Made by a program: the position numbers and the translations under genes. DNA of 64,000 nucleotides from Prevotella sp. (GTDB taxonomy: Bacteria > Bacteroidota > Bacteroidia > Bacteroidales > Bacteroidaceae): contig JAEEQH010000005.1 of NCBI GenBank assembly GCA_016285245.1, positions 62,001 to 126,000 on the forward strand. Reading direction: 5' to 3'. This document shows, piece after piece, positions 34,627 through 44,692 of the stretch (position 1 is the stretch's first letter; the number at the start of each line of letters is the position of its first letter). Under the pieces are notes generated by a model that was not told where the DNA came from, did no database searches, and saw only the letters and a program-made list of their open reading frames with translations.

Positions 34627-36840
34627 TCTGATTTTCATGCAAGCGACGGTGCGGCCGCCGTTCTCCACTTTCAGTACGATGAGGGACTGGGTGGCGGGCA
34701 GGCGTAGTGTCGTCGTACGGCCAACGAAAGGATGCTGGAACAGGAGGCGTCCGGCGGCATCGTAGCCCTTGACACAGAAGTCGTTACCCATCGTCTCGCC
34801 GTTATTACCCGTCGTCTCGCCGTTGTTACCTGTCGTCTCGCCGTTGACGGTCAGCAGGAGGAGGCCACTCGCCGTGTGACGGAGGCTGAGGGCACTTGAC
34901 ACCGGCTGTTGGGCGACGGCTGAGAGCGCCGTGACGCTGTGGCTGTGCTCATAGGCGCCGAGGTCGGGAGCAGCGCCGTTATAACTGATGCCGCCCACGC
35001 TGATGCCACGATAGTCGGCAGCGCCGACGGCGGTACCGGCATCGATAAGGAACGAGCCGTCGACGAGGTGGGCGAAGGTTGTCTCCGGCAGGGCATCGTC
35101 AGGCTGGCGCGGGCCAATCAGCTCCTCGTGGTTGTCGACGGCGAGGAACTGTGCGGGAGCCGCTTTCTGGAACTCGCTGCTGACAACCGTCAGCCCCTTC
35201 AGCGTCTCGTCGACCTCGAAACGGCCGTACTGCCCGTATTTCCCATGCTCGCCGTCCTTGATGACGCCGTTCTTGTCGCGCTTGTCGGTGGCGTCGTTGT
35301 CGTTGATGGCGATGCAGTTGGTGAGGCGCACCTCATGGCCGTCGGCTATCTCCTCGTAGATGCGGTAGGAGTAGGTCTTGTCGCTAATGCTCTTCAGCGT
35401 CATGCCCGTGCAGTTATTGAGGATGATGTCGCCGGCATTATGGTTCTGGTCGAAGCCCTTAGCCTTGTTACAGACGGCCAGGCAGCGGTTCATGTAGATG
35501 TTCATCGCCCCTTGGTTCGAGCCACACTTGAAGCCGTTGCCGTTGCCGTCGGGCGCCAGTCTGTCGAGGTCGAGGAATCCGTTCTTGTAAGCGATGCAAT
35601 TCTCCAGGATAACGCAGACATTGTCCTTCTGTCCGCTGTCCTTCTTGTAAAAGACGTCCCAGCCGTCGTCAGAGTTCAGCCACGCCCGACAGCCGTAGAA
35701 GTAGTTGCCGTCGCCGACGGAGAGCTTGGGTGCGAAGCCGTCGGCATCGCCCTCGCCCTCGTCACAGTTCAGGTAGGCGTCGCAGTTCACGACGCTGTTG
35801 AAGGCGGCGAGGTTCTTCATCTGGAGTCCCGTGTCACCGTTCTTGTAGAAGTTGCACGCCTCGATGAGGTTGTCGTGTGCCTGGTATTCCGGGAAGCCGT
35901 CCTTCGACTCGCGCTCTATGAGCAGTCCGTTGTCCGAGGCGTTACAGATATCAATATGGTAGAAGTGCCAGTAGGAGCCCGTCAGACGGATGCCCTGCTG
36001 GGGGTTGTCGGCGTGCTTGTGGTAGGGCATGGCCGAGAAGTCGAGCACCGCCCGTCCGTCGTCACACCTCAGGGTGATGAGCTTCTCGCGGCTGCCGCAG
36101 TTGCTGATGTTCACTCGGGCATCGTAGACATACGTGCCAGAGAGCATGACGATGGTGTCGCCAGCCCCCGCCAGGTTGACTGCCCGCTGCAGCGAGAAGA
36201 ACGGTTTTTCCAGCGTGCCGTCGGCCGTTTGGTCGTCGCCCGTTGGTGAGCACCAGAAGGTCTCGACGATGCCGTTGTCGGCGACAGGTGCCTCCCCTCC
36301 CCCTCCGGCCTCCGGGTCGTAGGGATAGACGGCGAGGTTGTCGATGTCGCAGTCGTTGGAACCGTTGTAGTTCTCCAGCTTCACACGGTTGGCCAGCGGG
36401 TCGTTCACGCTGACGCTGTTGTGCTCGGCCGTCGACTTGCTGAACTCCTGCACCTGCGTCCACGTCAGGCCACCGTCATGCGAGGTGTATACGCGGATGT
36501 ACTTCTTTGTACGGCCCTCGTCGAAGGTCACCTTGCCGATGCCCTCGCCGACGATGGGCGTCACCACATAGGAGCCGCCCTTCACCATACGGAGGTCGGC
36601 CAGCGAGCCGTCCTTCACGTAGTTGGTCTTCATCGAAGCGCCGAGCACGACATAGGCGTTCTTGAAGCGCCACTCGCCTTGTCCCTCAACGTTGGCTGCA
36701 AACTCCGTCTGTGCCTGTTCGCTGCTGACGAGGCCGGTGTCGTCGAATGTCTGTAGGAAATAAGGCTCCTGAGCCCATACTGATACGGATGCCCACAGCA
36801 TGGCCAGGGCAAGGAATGGTTTGCAGATCTTGGTTGTCAT
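34624..36840 (-). CDS. secreted right-handed beta-helix polysaccharide lyase (PL9-like pectate lyase)
   Basis: Signal peptide; GTLEKPFFSLQRAVNLAGAGDTIVMLSGTY..HDNLIEACNFYKNGDTGLQ..DGFAPKLSVGDGNYFYGCRAWLNSDDGWDVF. Confidence 0.85.
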   Translation of the reverse strand: MTTKICKPFLALAMLWASVSVWAQEPYFLQTFDDTGLVSSEQAQTEFAANVEGQGEWRFKNAYVVLGASMKTNYVKDGSLADLRMVKGGSYVVTPIVGEGIGKVTFDEGRTKKYIRVYTSHDGGLTWTQVQEFSKSTAEHNSVSVNDPLANRVKLENYNGSNDCDIDNLAVYPYDPEAGGGGEAPVADNGIVETFWCSPTGDDQTADGTLEKPFFSLQRAVNLAGAGDTIVMLSGTYVYDARVNISNCGSREKLITLRCDDGRAVLDFSAMPYHKHADNPQQGIRLTGSYWHFYHIDICNASDNGLLIERESKDGFPEYQAHDNLIEACNFYKNGDTGLQMKNLAAFNSVVNCDAYLNCDEGEGDADGFAPKLSVGDGNYFYGCRAWLNSDDGWDVFYKKDSGQKDNVCVILENCIAYKNGFLDLDRLAPDGNGNGFKCGSNQGAMNIYMNRCLAVCNKAKGFDQNHNAGDIILNNCTGMTLKSISDKTYSYRIYEEIADGHEVRLTNCIAINDNDATDKRDKNGVIKDGEHGKYGQYGRFEVDETLKGLTVVSSEFQKAAPAQFLAVDNHEELIGPRQPDDALPETTFAHLVDGSFLIDAGTAVGAADYRGISVGGISYNGAAPDLGAYEHSHSVTALSAVAQQPVSSALSLRHTASGLLLLTVNGETTGNNGETTGNNGETMGNDFCVKGYDAAGRLLFQHPFVGRTTTLRLPATQSLIVLKVENGGRTVACMKIR
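34788..34851 (-). repeat. three in-frame 21-bp repeats in the PL9-like gene
   Basis: Encodes NGETTGNNGETTGNNGETMGN. Confidence 0.9.
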
Positions 36841-36889
36841 TTTTGACTAATCGTAGTTTGTTTTGTTTCAATTCGGCCGCAAAAGTACA

Positions 36890-36945
36890 GAAAAGTCTGC
36901 AAATGACAAAGAAAAAACAAAAATAATTCGTACCTTTGTCGGCGC
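36890..36945. promoter_or_regulatory. divergent promoters for the PL9-like gene and pepT
   Basis: gcaaaagtacag (minus) and aattcgtacctttgtcggcg (plus). Confidence 0.65.
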
Positions 36946-36958
36946 AAAACGCTAAGAT

Positions 36959-38197
36959 ATGGATATTACAGAGAGATTCCTGAACTACACGAAATACGAC
37001 ACGCAGTCGGCAGAGGACAGCCAGACGGTGCCGAGTACCGCGAAACAGCTGGTCTTTGCAGAGTACCTGAAGAAGGAGCTGGAGGCCGAAGGGCTGAGCG
37101 ACGTCGTAATGGACGACAAGGGCTACATCTACGCCACGCTGAAGGCTAATACGAAGGAGGATATCCCCACCATCGGCTTCATCTCGCACTACGACACCTC
37201 GCCCGACTGCTCGGGAGCCGACGTCAAGGCCCGCATCGTGAACAACTACAATGGCGGAGACATTGTGCTGGGGGGATTCGAGGAACGAGATTACCTTATA
37301 ATGTCTCCCAAGAAGTTTCCGGAGCTGCTGAGCCACGTGGGGGAGGACCTCATCGTCACCGACGGCACGACGCTGCTGGGTGCCGACGACAAGGCCGGCA
37401 TCGCTGAGATTGTGCAGGCGATGGTGTACCTGCAGGAGCACAAGGAGGTGAAGCACGGCGACATCCGCTTGGCCTTCAACCCCGACGAGGAGATCGGCAT
37501 GGGTGCCCACCACTTCGACGTGGAGCGCTTCGGTTGCCAGTGGGCGTACACCATGGACGGCGGCGACGTTGGCGAGCTGGAGTTCGAGAACTTCAACGCC
37601 GCGTCGGCGAAGATATATATAAAAGGTGTAAGCGTGCACCCCGGCTATGCCAAGGGCAAGATGGTGAACGCCAACCGGCTGGCGGCGGAGTTTGCCGCCC
37701 TGCTGCCCGCCGACGAGACACCCGAGACGACTGAGGGCTACCAGGGGTTCTACCACCTGACGGCCATCCAGGGTACGGTGGAGCAGGCCACGCTGTCGTA
37801 CATCATCCGCGACCACGACCGCGACCGCTTCGAGGACCGCAAGCGTGCCATCCAGAACGCCGTCATCGCAATGAACGAGCGTTACGGCGAGGGTACGGTG
37901 ACGGCCGAGGTGAAGGACCAGTACTACAACATGAAGGAGAAGATTGAGCCACAGATGCACGTCATCGACGTTGTGCTGCACGCCATGCAGGCCGTCGGTG
38001 TGGCTCCGAAGGTGAAGCCCATCCGTGGCGGCACCGACGGTGCGCAGCTGTCGTTCCGCGGTCTGCCCTGCCCCAACATCTTTGCCGGCGGCGTGAACTT
38101 CCACGGCCCCTACGAGTTCGTGAGCATCCAGTCGATGGAGAAGGCGATGCAGGTCATCGTTAAGATCTGCGAGCTGACAGCCGACTATAATAGATAA
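36959..38197 (+). CDS. pepT: peptidase T
   Basis: [72 protein letters not shown]. Confidence 0.96.
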   Translation: MDITERFLNYTKYDTQSAEDSQTVPSTAKQLVFAEYLKKELEAEGLSDVVMDDKGYIYATLKANTKEDIPTIGFISHYDTSPDCSGADVKARIVNNYNGGDIVLGGFEERDYLIMSPKKFPELLSHVGEDLIVTDGTTLLGADDKAGIAEIVQAMVYLQEHKEVKHGDIRLAFNPDEEIGMGAHHFDVERFGCQWAYTMDGGDVGELEFENFNAASAKIYIKGVSVHPGYAKGKMVNANRLAAEFAALLPADETPETTEGYQGFYHLTAIQGTVEQATLSYIIRDHDRDRFEDRKRAIQNAVIAMNERYGEGTVTAEVKDQYYNMKEKIEPQMHVIDVVLHAMQAVGVAPKVKPIRGGTDGAQLSFRGLPCPNIFAGGVNFHGPYEFVSIQSMEKAMQVIVKICELTADYNR

Positions 38198-38210
38198 GAG
38201 ATAAGAGATG
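38192..38210 (+). repeat. short AGATAAG heptamer array bridging pepT stop and next start
   Basis: AGATAAG AGATAAG AGATG; TAA 38195-38197 is the pepT stop, ATG 38208-38210 is the next start. Confidence 0.75.
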
Positions 38211-40475
38211 GCGGAGTTACCTGCAATGATACAAGACCTGGCGCTGATACTCGTTGTAGCGGGCATCGTGACGCTGGTGTTCAAGCGGCTGAAGCAGCCG
38301 CTGGTGCTGGGCTACATCGTGGCTGGTTTCCTTGTGTCTCCCCATATGCCGCTGACGGCGTCAGTGGCCGACATGGCGAACATCCACCTGTGGGCAGACA
38401 TCGGCGTGATGTTCCTGCTGTTCTCGCTGGGTCTGGACTTCTCGTTCAAGAAAATCCTGAAGATGGGTGCCTCGCCGATCATCTCGACCGTCACCATCAT
38501 CTTCTCGATGTCGATGCTCGGCATCATCGTCGGCCACCTGTTCGGCTGGACGAAGATGGACTGCATCTTCCTCGGCGGTATGCTGGCCATGTCGTCGACC
38601 ACCATTATCTATAAGGCTTTCGACGACCTTGGTCTGCGCCAGCAGCAGTTTGCCGGACTGGTGATGTCGGTGCTCATCCTGGAGGACATCCTTGCCATTG
38701 TCATGATGGTGATGCTGAGTGCCATTGCCGGCGGCGGCAATCCCGACGGCGGACAGATGGTGGGCTCGGTGCTGAAGATCGGCTTCTTCCTCGTGCTGTG
38801 GCTTGTCGTTGGCATCTTCGCCGTACCGCTGTTCCTGCGCAAGGTACGCCGGCTGATCAATGCCGAGGTGCTGCTCATCGTGTCGCTGGGCCTGTGCTGT
38901 GCCATGGCGGTGTTCTCGACGAAGGTGGGCTTCTCGTCGGCCTTCGGTGCCTTCATCATGGGTAGCATCCTGGCCGAGACGGTCGAGGCGGAACGCATCG
39001 AGAAGCTGGTGGAGCCGGTGAAGAACCTCTTCGGCGCCATTTTCTTCGTGTCGGTAGGTATGCTCGTCGACCCGCAGATCCTCGTCGACTATGCCTTCCC
39101 CATCCTCACCCTCGTGCTGACCATCCTCGTCGGGCAGTCGGTCTTCGGCTCGATGGCCTTCATCCTCGGCGGCGAGAGCCTGAAGTCGGCCATGCGCTGC
39201 GGCTTCTCTATGGCGCAGATCGGTGAGTTCTCGTTTATCATCGCCTCGCTGGGTCTGTCGCTGGGCGTCATCGGTGATTTCCTCTATCCGGTCGTGGTGG
39301 CCGTATCGGTCATAACCACGTTCCTCACACCTTACATGATACGGCTCGCCACACCGGTTTACAACACCCTGGAACCCCGTCTGCCGTCACGGCTCATCAG
39401 CTCGCTGAACCACCTGTCGACGAGCCGGTCGGAGACGACGGCACGGTCGGGTCACAACAGCCTGTGGAAACGTCTGCTGAAGCAGATGACCATCAACACG
39501 GTGGTCTACTCCATCCTCTCGACGGCGGTCATCGCGCTGATGTTCATGTTCGTGCTGCCGCTGACGCGCCGTATGCTGCCCGGCTGGGAGCTCCACTGGT
39601 ATGCCAACGCCATCACCGGCTCGCTCACCGTGCTGCTGATAGCCCCCTTCCTGCGTGCCATGGTGATGAAGAAGAACCGCTCGGAGGAGTGGAAGGCGCT
39701 GTGGGCGGAGAGCAACCGCAACCGTCTGCCCCTGCTGTTCACCATCCTTGTGCGCTTCGTCATCGCGGTGAACTTCATCTTCTACATCTGCAACTACCTG
39801 AGCCGCTTCACCCCCGCCATCATGATCACCATCGGCGTGGTGCTGATACTGCTCATCGTCGCCTCCCGTCGCATCAAGCACAACAGCATCCGGCTGGAGC
39901 GGCTGTTCATCAACAACCTGCGTTCGCGCGACATCGAGGCACAGGTACACGGCCGCAAGCGTCCGCTGTACGAGAACCGCCTGCTGGACCGTGACATCCA
40001 CATCGCCGACTTCGAGGTGCCCATCGACTCGCGTTGGGCAGGCAGCACGCTGAAGGAGCTGGCGCTGGGTCGCAAGTACGGTGTCCACGTGAGCAGCATC
40101 CTGCGTGGCAGCCGCCGTCTGAACATCCCCGACGGCGACTCCATCATCTTCCCCGCCGACCACCTGCAGGTCATCGGCAGCGACGAGCAGCTGAGCCAGC
40201 TGCACCACGCCCTTCAGACGGACATCCTGGGCGACGACCCTGAGCTGGAGAAGCGTGAGATGCGCCTGCGCCAGCTCATCATCGGCACCGACAGCCCGTT
40301 CATCGGCCAGACGCTGGAAGAGAGCGGCATCCGCAGCCATTACAGCTGCATGGTCGTGGGATTGGAGGAAGGCAAGGAGAACCTCTCGACCTTCTCGCCG
40401 AAGCGTCGTTTCAAGGAGGGTGACATCATCTGGATCGTCGGTGAGCAGGAGTCGCTCGACTCCTTACTGAAATAA
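38208..40475 (+). CDS. Kef-type cation:proton antiporter with C-terminal TrkA-C domains
   Basis: LVLGYIVAGFLVSPH; ADIGVMFLLFSLGLDFSFKK; C-term GDSIIFPADHLQVIGSDEQL. Confidence 0.92.
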   Translation: MAELPAMIQDLALILVVAGIVTLVFKRLKQPLVLGYIVAGFLVSPHMPLTASVADMANIHLWADIGVMFLLFSLGLDFSFKKILKMGASPIISTVTIIFSMSMLGIIVGHLFGWTKMDCIFLGGMLAMSSTTIIYKAFDDLGLRQQQFAGLVMSVLILEDILAIVMMVMLSAIAGGGNPDGGQMVGSVLKIGFFLVLWLVVGIFAVPLFLRKVRRLINAEVLLIVSLGLCCAMAVFSTKVGFSSAFGAFIMGSILAETVEAERIEKLVEPVKNLFGAIFFVSVGMLVDPQILVDYAFPILTLVLTILVGQSVFGSMAFILGGESLKSAMRCGFSMAQIGEFSFIIASLGLSLGVIGDFLYPVVVAVSVITTFLTPYMIRLATPVYNTLEPRLPSRLISSLNHLSTSRSETTARSGHNSLWKRLLKQMTINTVVYSILSTAVIALMFMFVLPLTRRMLPGWELHWYANAITGSLTVLLIAPFLRAMVMKKNRSEEWKALWAESNRNRLPLLFTILVRFVIAVNFIFYICNYLSRFTPAIMITIGVVLILLIVASRRIKHNSIRLERLFINNLRSRDIEAQVHGRKRPLYENRLLDRDIHIADFEVPIDSRWAGSTLKELALGRKYGVHVSSILRGSRRLNIPDGDSIIFPADHLQVIGSDEQLSQLHHALQTDILGDDPELEKREMRLRQLIIGTDSPFIGQTLEESGIRSHYSCMVVGLEEGKENLSTFSPKRRFKEGDIIWIVGEQESLDSLLK

Positions 40476-40480
40476 GCCCA

Positions 40481-43400
40481 TTAGTACCACTGCACGGCGT
40501 TGGAGTAGCTTGAGCGCTTGTCGTACTTCAGCGCGTCGGTCAGTGTGGAGGCGTTACAACGGAAGGTGAAGTTGTAACTGGCGTAGGGGGATAGCACCAC
40601 GGAGCACGACATATTGAAACAGTGTAGGTCGCGTCCCAGCGAGGCGGTGGTCATGGATATCTTCTTGTTCTCGAAGTCGTAACCGCTGGAGAACGAGATG
40701 TTCCAGCCGTCGGAGAGGCGCAGGTTTCCGCTGACGTTCAGGTTCTGCGTGAACTTGTAGGGATAGCGCATCGTCTTGTAGTTGAACTTCTTGACATCGG
40801 TATTCTCGCGCATGGTGATGCCATAGCCGAAGCTGAGCGACCACGGCAGCGAGAACTTCATGTAGCCGTCGCCGTCGACCTCGCCCTTTCCGGCGTTCTC
40901 CTTGCGTGCGCCATGCTTGGCCTTCTCCTGATCATGGTCTACGTTCGACTCGATGTCGTCCAGCTCGTCGTCCTCCTCGTCGTCCATGCGTCGGTCGCGG
41001 CGGTCGTCTTTCTTCTCGACCTTCTCGCCCTTGAGCCACTTGATGAGGTTGCTCACCTTACCGTTGTCGAGGGTGTAGCTGAAGTTCTGCGACATACCCT
41101 GGAAGCGGCCTATCTTACCCATGCCCCAGTAGGTCTTGTGTTCGCTGAGTCTCGGCGTGGCGCCCACGCTGTCGGCCTCGTAGACGTAGCTGGCAAAGAC
41201 GGCGTTCAGGTTCAGCGTGTAGCTCTTCGTCAGCTTCAGGCGTATGCGTGTGCTGAGGTCGCTCCACGGTCGCACCTTCGCCGACATGTTGTAGGACATC
41301 GAGCCTCCTAGCTCGTCGATGATGCTCACCTTCTTGAAGTCCACGGTGTCGCCGTCTGTGCGCAGCTTCATCTCGACGTTGTTCGACACGTCGAACGATA
41401 TGCTTCCCGTCTTTCCCTTGCCGGGCCGTCCGTAGAGTCCGTTCTCGTAGGGCGAGTACTCCACGAGTGTGACGTTGCCGTCGGCGTCGGTCTTCTGGTA
41501 GGTCTTGTAGTAGCCGTAGCGCTTGGCCCCGAAGTCGGGGGCGTAGCTGAAAGAGATGGTGGGTGTCAGTACGTGGCGTATGGCCTCGATCTTGTTGCCG
41601 AAGAGCTTGCGGTTGGGTATGAAGAATCCGTAGAGCTTCGTCGATATGCCCATGTTCATGCTCCAGTTATAGACGTTGTACAGTCCGTTCAGCGTGTCGA
41701 TGACCTCCTTCTGGGCGGCTTCGTCCCACGACTTCTGGATCTTTGTCAGGTAGGTGCGGTCGGTGAAGTTGAACGAGGGGTTCACGCTGATGACGTCGAA
41801 GAAGGTGAAGTTGCCGCTCAGGGGTATGGTGTGCTGCATACCGTTCTTCCAGTCCTTCGTGAAGCTGGAGTGCAGCAGCTGGTCCTCCTTGGTGCTGATG
41901 GAGTTCGAGAAGTGTCCGGTGTACTGCATCGACAGCTTCTCGTACCACCGCTCCTTACCCAACAGCTTCTTGCGCTTGAAGGGGTAGAAGCGCGAGAACG
42001 AGATGTTCAGGTCGGGCAGGGTCATGGCGATGGTGGTGTCACGCATGTTCTGGTTCAGGTTGACGGTAGACGACAGCGACAGTCCTATGCTCGAGAAGTT
42101 CGTGCCCCATGATACCGACGACGTTCTCGTGGACTGCGTCATGGCCTGGGGGTTGTACATCGACGTGAGGTTGTTCTTCTCGTAGCTGCTCGTGGCGAAA
42201 TTGACCGATGCCGAGAGGTTCGAGTAGGGATTGGCCTTCGCGTCCTGTCGGTGGCTCCACTGCACCTTGAAGCTGGTCTGCTTCGTGTAGTCGGGCATGT
42301 TCTTCTCGCCGGTGACGGTGTTCTGGTAGCTGGCGTGGAACGAGCCGCTGTATCGGTAGCGCTTGCGGTAGTTGCTGGCTGCCGACAGTCCCCACGAGCC
42401 CTTGGTGTATATCTCGCCGATGAGCTTCAGGTCTACCTTGTCGCTGATGGCGAAGTAGTAGCCGCCGTCGCGCAGGTAGAAGCCACGGCTCATCTCGTCG
42501 CCGTAGGTGGGCATGATGAAGCCGCTGGAGTAGCTCTTCGAGAAGGGGAAGAAGCCGTAGGGCACGGCCAGCGGCAGGGGCACGTCGCAGACGACGAGGT
42601 ATGCCGGTCCGAAGACGACATCCTTGCCCGGCCGCACCTTGGCGCGTGACATGGCTATGTAGAAGTCGGGGTGCGGCTCGTCGCAGGTGGTGTAGCGTCC
42701 GTGCTGCAGGAACAGCTCGCCTCCGGCGCCGCGCTTCGACAGCTCCGAGGTCAGGAATCCGTCCTCCTGCTGTGTGTACACCTGTGTGATGAGTCCCTTC
42801 TTCGTCTTGAAGTTGAAGGCCATCGTGTCGCTCTGGTACTCGTCGCTGCCCATCTTGAACACCGGTGTGCCGAACTTCACGCCCAGCGTGTCCAGGCTGC
42901 CCGTGGCGTGTACCAGGCTGCTGTCCAGCACCATCGCTATCTTGTCGCTCTGCAGGTCCATGTTCTGGTACTCCACGTGCGACTTGCCATAGAGGTGTGC
43001 GCGCCCCGTGGCGGCCTCGTAGGTCAGCGAGTCGTTGGCCGAGTACTTCACCGGTGCGTCGATGCCGTTCTTGCGTTGGCGATTCAGCGAGTCGAGTGCC
43101 AGCGAGTCGTCTACGAGCTTGTTGTACCTATAGATAGCCAGCTCCAGTGAGTCCATCGTCGTCGTGTCGCGCTTCATCTTCGCCGCTGCCGGTGCCTCGG
43201 CCTCCGCCAGCAGCCCCTCAGCCTCACTCGCTGTAGGAACAGCCGCCGACGCCGTCGCCGCCAACGTATCAGCAGCAGCCACGGCCGTCGCCAGTGTATC
43301 AGCCGTCGTCGCCACAGCCGTCGCCAACGTATCAATGCTTAAACTATCCTCCTTCCTCGTTCCTCCTTCCTCGTTCCTCGAAAAAAATCCTCCTTCCTCG

Positions 43401-43594
43401 TTCCTCTCAATATCCTGCGGCACCTCCTCTGCCTCAAGCACCCTCTGTGCCATGGCCTTCACGCCTGTGGCGTTGGCATACGACTCAGCCTCCTTCACCG
43501 CTTTCCGTCCCTTATGGAGGAGCGACAAAGGGGTACAGGCCCCAAACATGATGAGGACAGAAAGCACGATGAATGCTACCGACTTTCTTTTCAC
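40481..43594 (-). CDS. lptD: LptD/OstA-like outer-membrane LPS assembly protein (GTG start)
   Basis: VKYSANDSLTYEAATGRAHLYGKSHVEYQNMDLQSDKIAMVLDSS, VCDVPLPLAVPYGFFPFSKSYSSGFIMPTYGDE..GFYLRDGGYYFAISD, long beta-barrel. Confidence 0.85.
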   Translation of the reverse strand: MKRKSVAFIVLSVLIMFGACTPLSLLHKGRKAVKEAESYANATGVKAMAQRVLEAEEVPQDIERNEEGGFFSRNEEGGTRKEDSLSIDTLATAVATTADTLATAVAAADTLAATASAAVPTASEAEGLLAEAEAPAAAKMKRDTTTMDSLELAIYRYNKLVDDSLALDSLNRQRKNGIDAPVKYSANDSLTYEAATGRAHLYGKSHVEYQNMDLQSDKIAMVLDSSLVHATGSLDTLGVKFGTPVFKMGSDEYQSDTMAFNFKTKKGLITQVYTQQEDGFLTSELSKRGAGGELFLQHGRYTTCDEPHPDFYIAMSRAKVRPGKDVVFGPAYLVVCDVPLPLAVPYGFFPFSKSYSSGFIMPTYGDEMSRGFYLRDGGYYFAISDKVDLKLIGEIYTKGSWGLSAASNYRKRYRYSGSFHASYQNTVTGEKNMPDYTKQTSFKVQWSHRQDAKANPYSNLSASVNFATSSYEKNNLTSMYNPQAMTQSTRTSSVSWGTNFSSIGLSLSSTVNLNQNMRDTTIAMTLPDLNISFSRFYPFKRKKLLGKERWYEKLSMQYTGHFSNSISTKEDQLLHSSFTKDWKNGMQHTIPLSGNFTFFDVISVNPSFNFTDRTYLTKIQKSWDEAAQKEVIDTLNGLYNVYNWSMNMGISTKLYGFFIPNRKLFGNKIEAIRHVLTPTISFSYAPDFGAKRYGYYKTYQKTDADGNVTLVEYSPYENGLYGRPGKGKTGSISFDVSNNVEMKLRTDGDTVDFKKVSIIDELGGSMSYNMSAKVRPWSDLSTRIRLKLTKSYTLNLNAVFASYVYEADSVGATPRLSEHKTYWGMGKIGRFQGMSQNFSYTLDNGKVSNLIKWLKGEKVEKKDDRRDRRMDDEEDDELDDIESNVDHDQEKAKHGARKENAGKGEVDGDGYMKFSLPWSLSFGYGITMRENTDVKKFNYKTMRYPYKFTQNLNVSGNLRLSDGWNISFSSGYDFENKKISMTTASLGRDLHCFNMSCSVVLSPYASYNFTFRCNASTLTDALKYDKRSSYSNAVQWY
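43347..43407 (-). repeat. in-frame TTCCTCG/TTCCTCC heptamer arrays in the lptD-like gene
   Basis: 43349-43383 identical (35 bp) to 19008-19042 in mfd; encodes SRNEEGGTRKE; second shorter copy to 43407. Confidence 0.9.
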
Positions 43595-43789
43595 GGGTGC
43601 AAAGGTACGAATAAGTGAGTGAAAATGCAAATTTATTTGCGATTTTCCGAACGTGAGTACCTTCGAGCGGAGCTCAAAGTAGTAAAAAGAAATCAAAAAA
43701 GCCATGCATGCCCATGATTCTTTTAATTTTGAAACAATTTTTTTTATAATTTTGAGCGAAGCGACCACATTAAGAGCGTGTGCCGGTAG

Positions 43790-44281
43790 TCACTCAAACA
43801 TTTTTACCCATTGCAGGAACTTCTCCACCCCCTCGTGGCCGAACCTCTCGAGCTCCTCGGCCGTCTCGGCCACCGTCCGCACGTGGTCGGGCGCCGACTT
43901 CGAGTAGAACTTGTCGGCATAGCACACCAGCTGCTCCTCCAGCGTCTCGGGCTCGTAGCCCGGCAGCCCCGTGCCGGTATGGCGCTCTGCCACGCGGGCA
44001 TGGCGCGGGAATCCCTCGCGTCGCAACAGGTCGCCGCCTATGCGTCCGTGGCGGATGTAGGGTTCCCGTCCGTGACAATGAATACTGGGGGCGTCGCATT
44101 GGTAGATACCAATATCGTGCAGCATGGCCGCCTCCTCCAGAAACTGCACGTCGACGGGCAGTTCACGGTGTTTCCTGACTATTTGCAGACAACGGTCGGC
44201 CACCTGGCGGCTGTGCTGCAACAAAACCCTGCGGAGCTCACTGTCCGCAGGGTAGTATTTGTTGATCACTGATAAGTAGTC
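43790..44281 (-). CDS. HD-domain phosphohydrolase
   Basis: LLQHSRQVADRCL..FLEEAAMLHDIGIYQC..HGRIGGDLLRREGFPRHARVAERHTGTGL. Confidence 0.85.
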   Translation of the reverse strand, partial: DYLSVINKYYPADSELRRVLLQHSRQVADRCLQIVRKHRELPVDVQFLEEAAMLHDIGIYQCDAPSIHCHGREPYIRHGRIGGDLLRREGFPRHARVAERHTGTGLPGYEPETLEEQLVCYADKFYSKSAPDHVRTVAETAEELERFGHEGVEKFLQWVKMFE

Positions 44282-44374
44282 CATCACAGTAGTGCACTCT
44301 TGAATTCTCGTTTTGCCTGCAAAAGTACTATTTTTTTTCCAGTACTCCAAGCGTTCACGGCCGTTTTTTTTTGA

Positions 44375-44491
44375 CTAAATCTCGATACCTTTCTTCGCCA
44401 GCTGATGGATGTCGGCGATGATGGCGTTGAAGTCCCTGGCCATGTTCTCGAAGTTCTCGCGTGCCGTCAGGCTCTTGCCTGAGCCCGAGCC
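44375..44491 (-). pseudogene. short gene remnant, no start codon upstream of the in-frame stop
   Basis: Minus-strand translation GSGSGKSLTARENFENMARDFNAIIADIHQLAKKGIEI*, preceded by in-frame TAG at 44492-44494. Confidence 0.5.
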
Positions 44492-44513
44492 CTAATGAGG
44501 AAGAAGGTGGATT

Positions 44514-44633
44514 ATGAAGCTGAACAGCAAGACCATCGAGGTCGTCATCCGCATCTTCATCGCCGCCCTCACCGCAGCTCTCACCGCTGTCACGACCACA
44601 AGTTGTATGGGGCATGGACCGCTGACTTTCTAG
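44514..44633 (+). CDS. 39-aa smalltalk-like small membrane/lipoprotein
   Basis: MKLNSKTIEVVIRIFIAALTAALTAVTTTSCMGHGPLTF; RBS-like gaaggtgg upstream; Rho-independent hairpin downstream; missed by the ORF track. Confidence 0.7.
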   Translation: MKLNSKTIEVVIRIFIAALTAALTAVTTTSCMGHGPLTF

Positions 44634-44655
44634 GCATCGCGTTCAAGTTAAATCG

Positions 44656-44692
44656 CGCCCTTCCGCAGTATATATTGCGGAGGGGCGTCTTT
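44656..44692 (+). terminator. Rho-independent-type terminator of the small ORF
   Basis: CGCCCTTCCGCA-gtatatat-TGCGGAGGGGCG then tctttt. Confidence 0.85.

Noticed and set aside
36686-38284. 532-aa minus-strand ORF overlapping pepT
   Set aside because: pepT on the plus strand is unambiguous; the antisense frame is His/Val/Leu-rich with no domain
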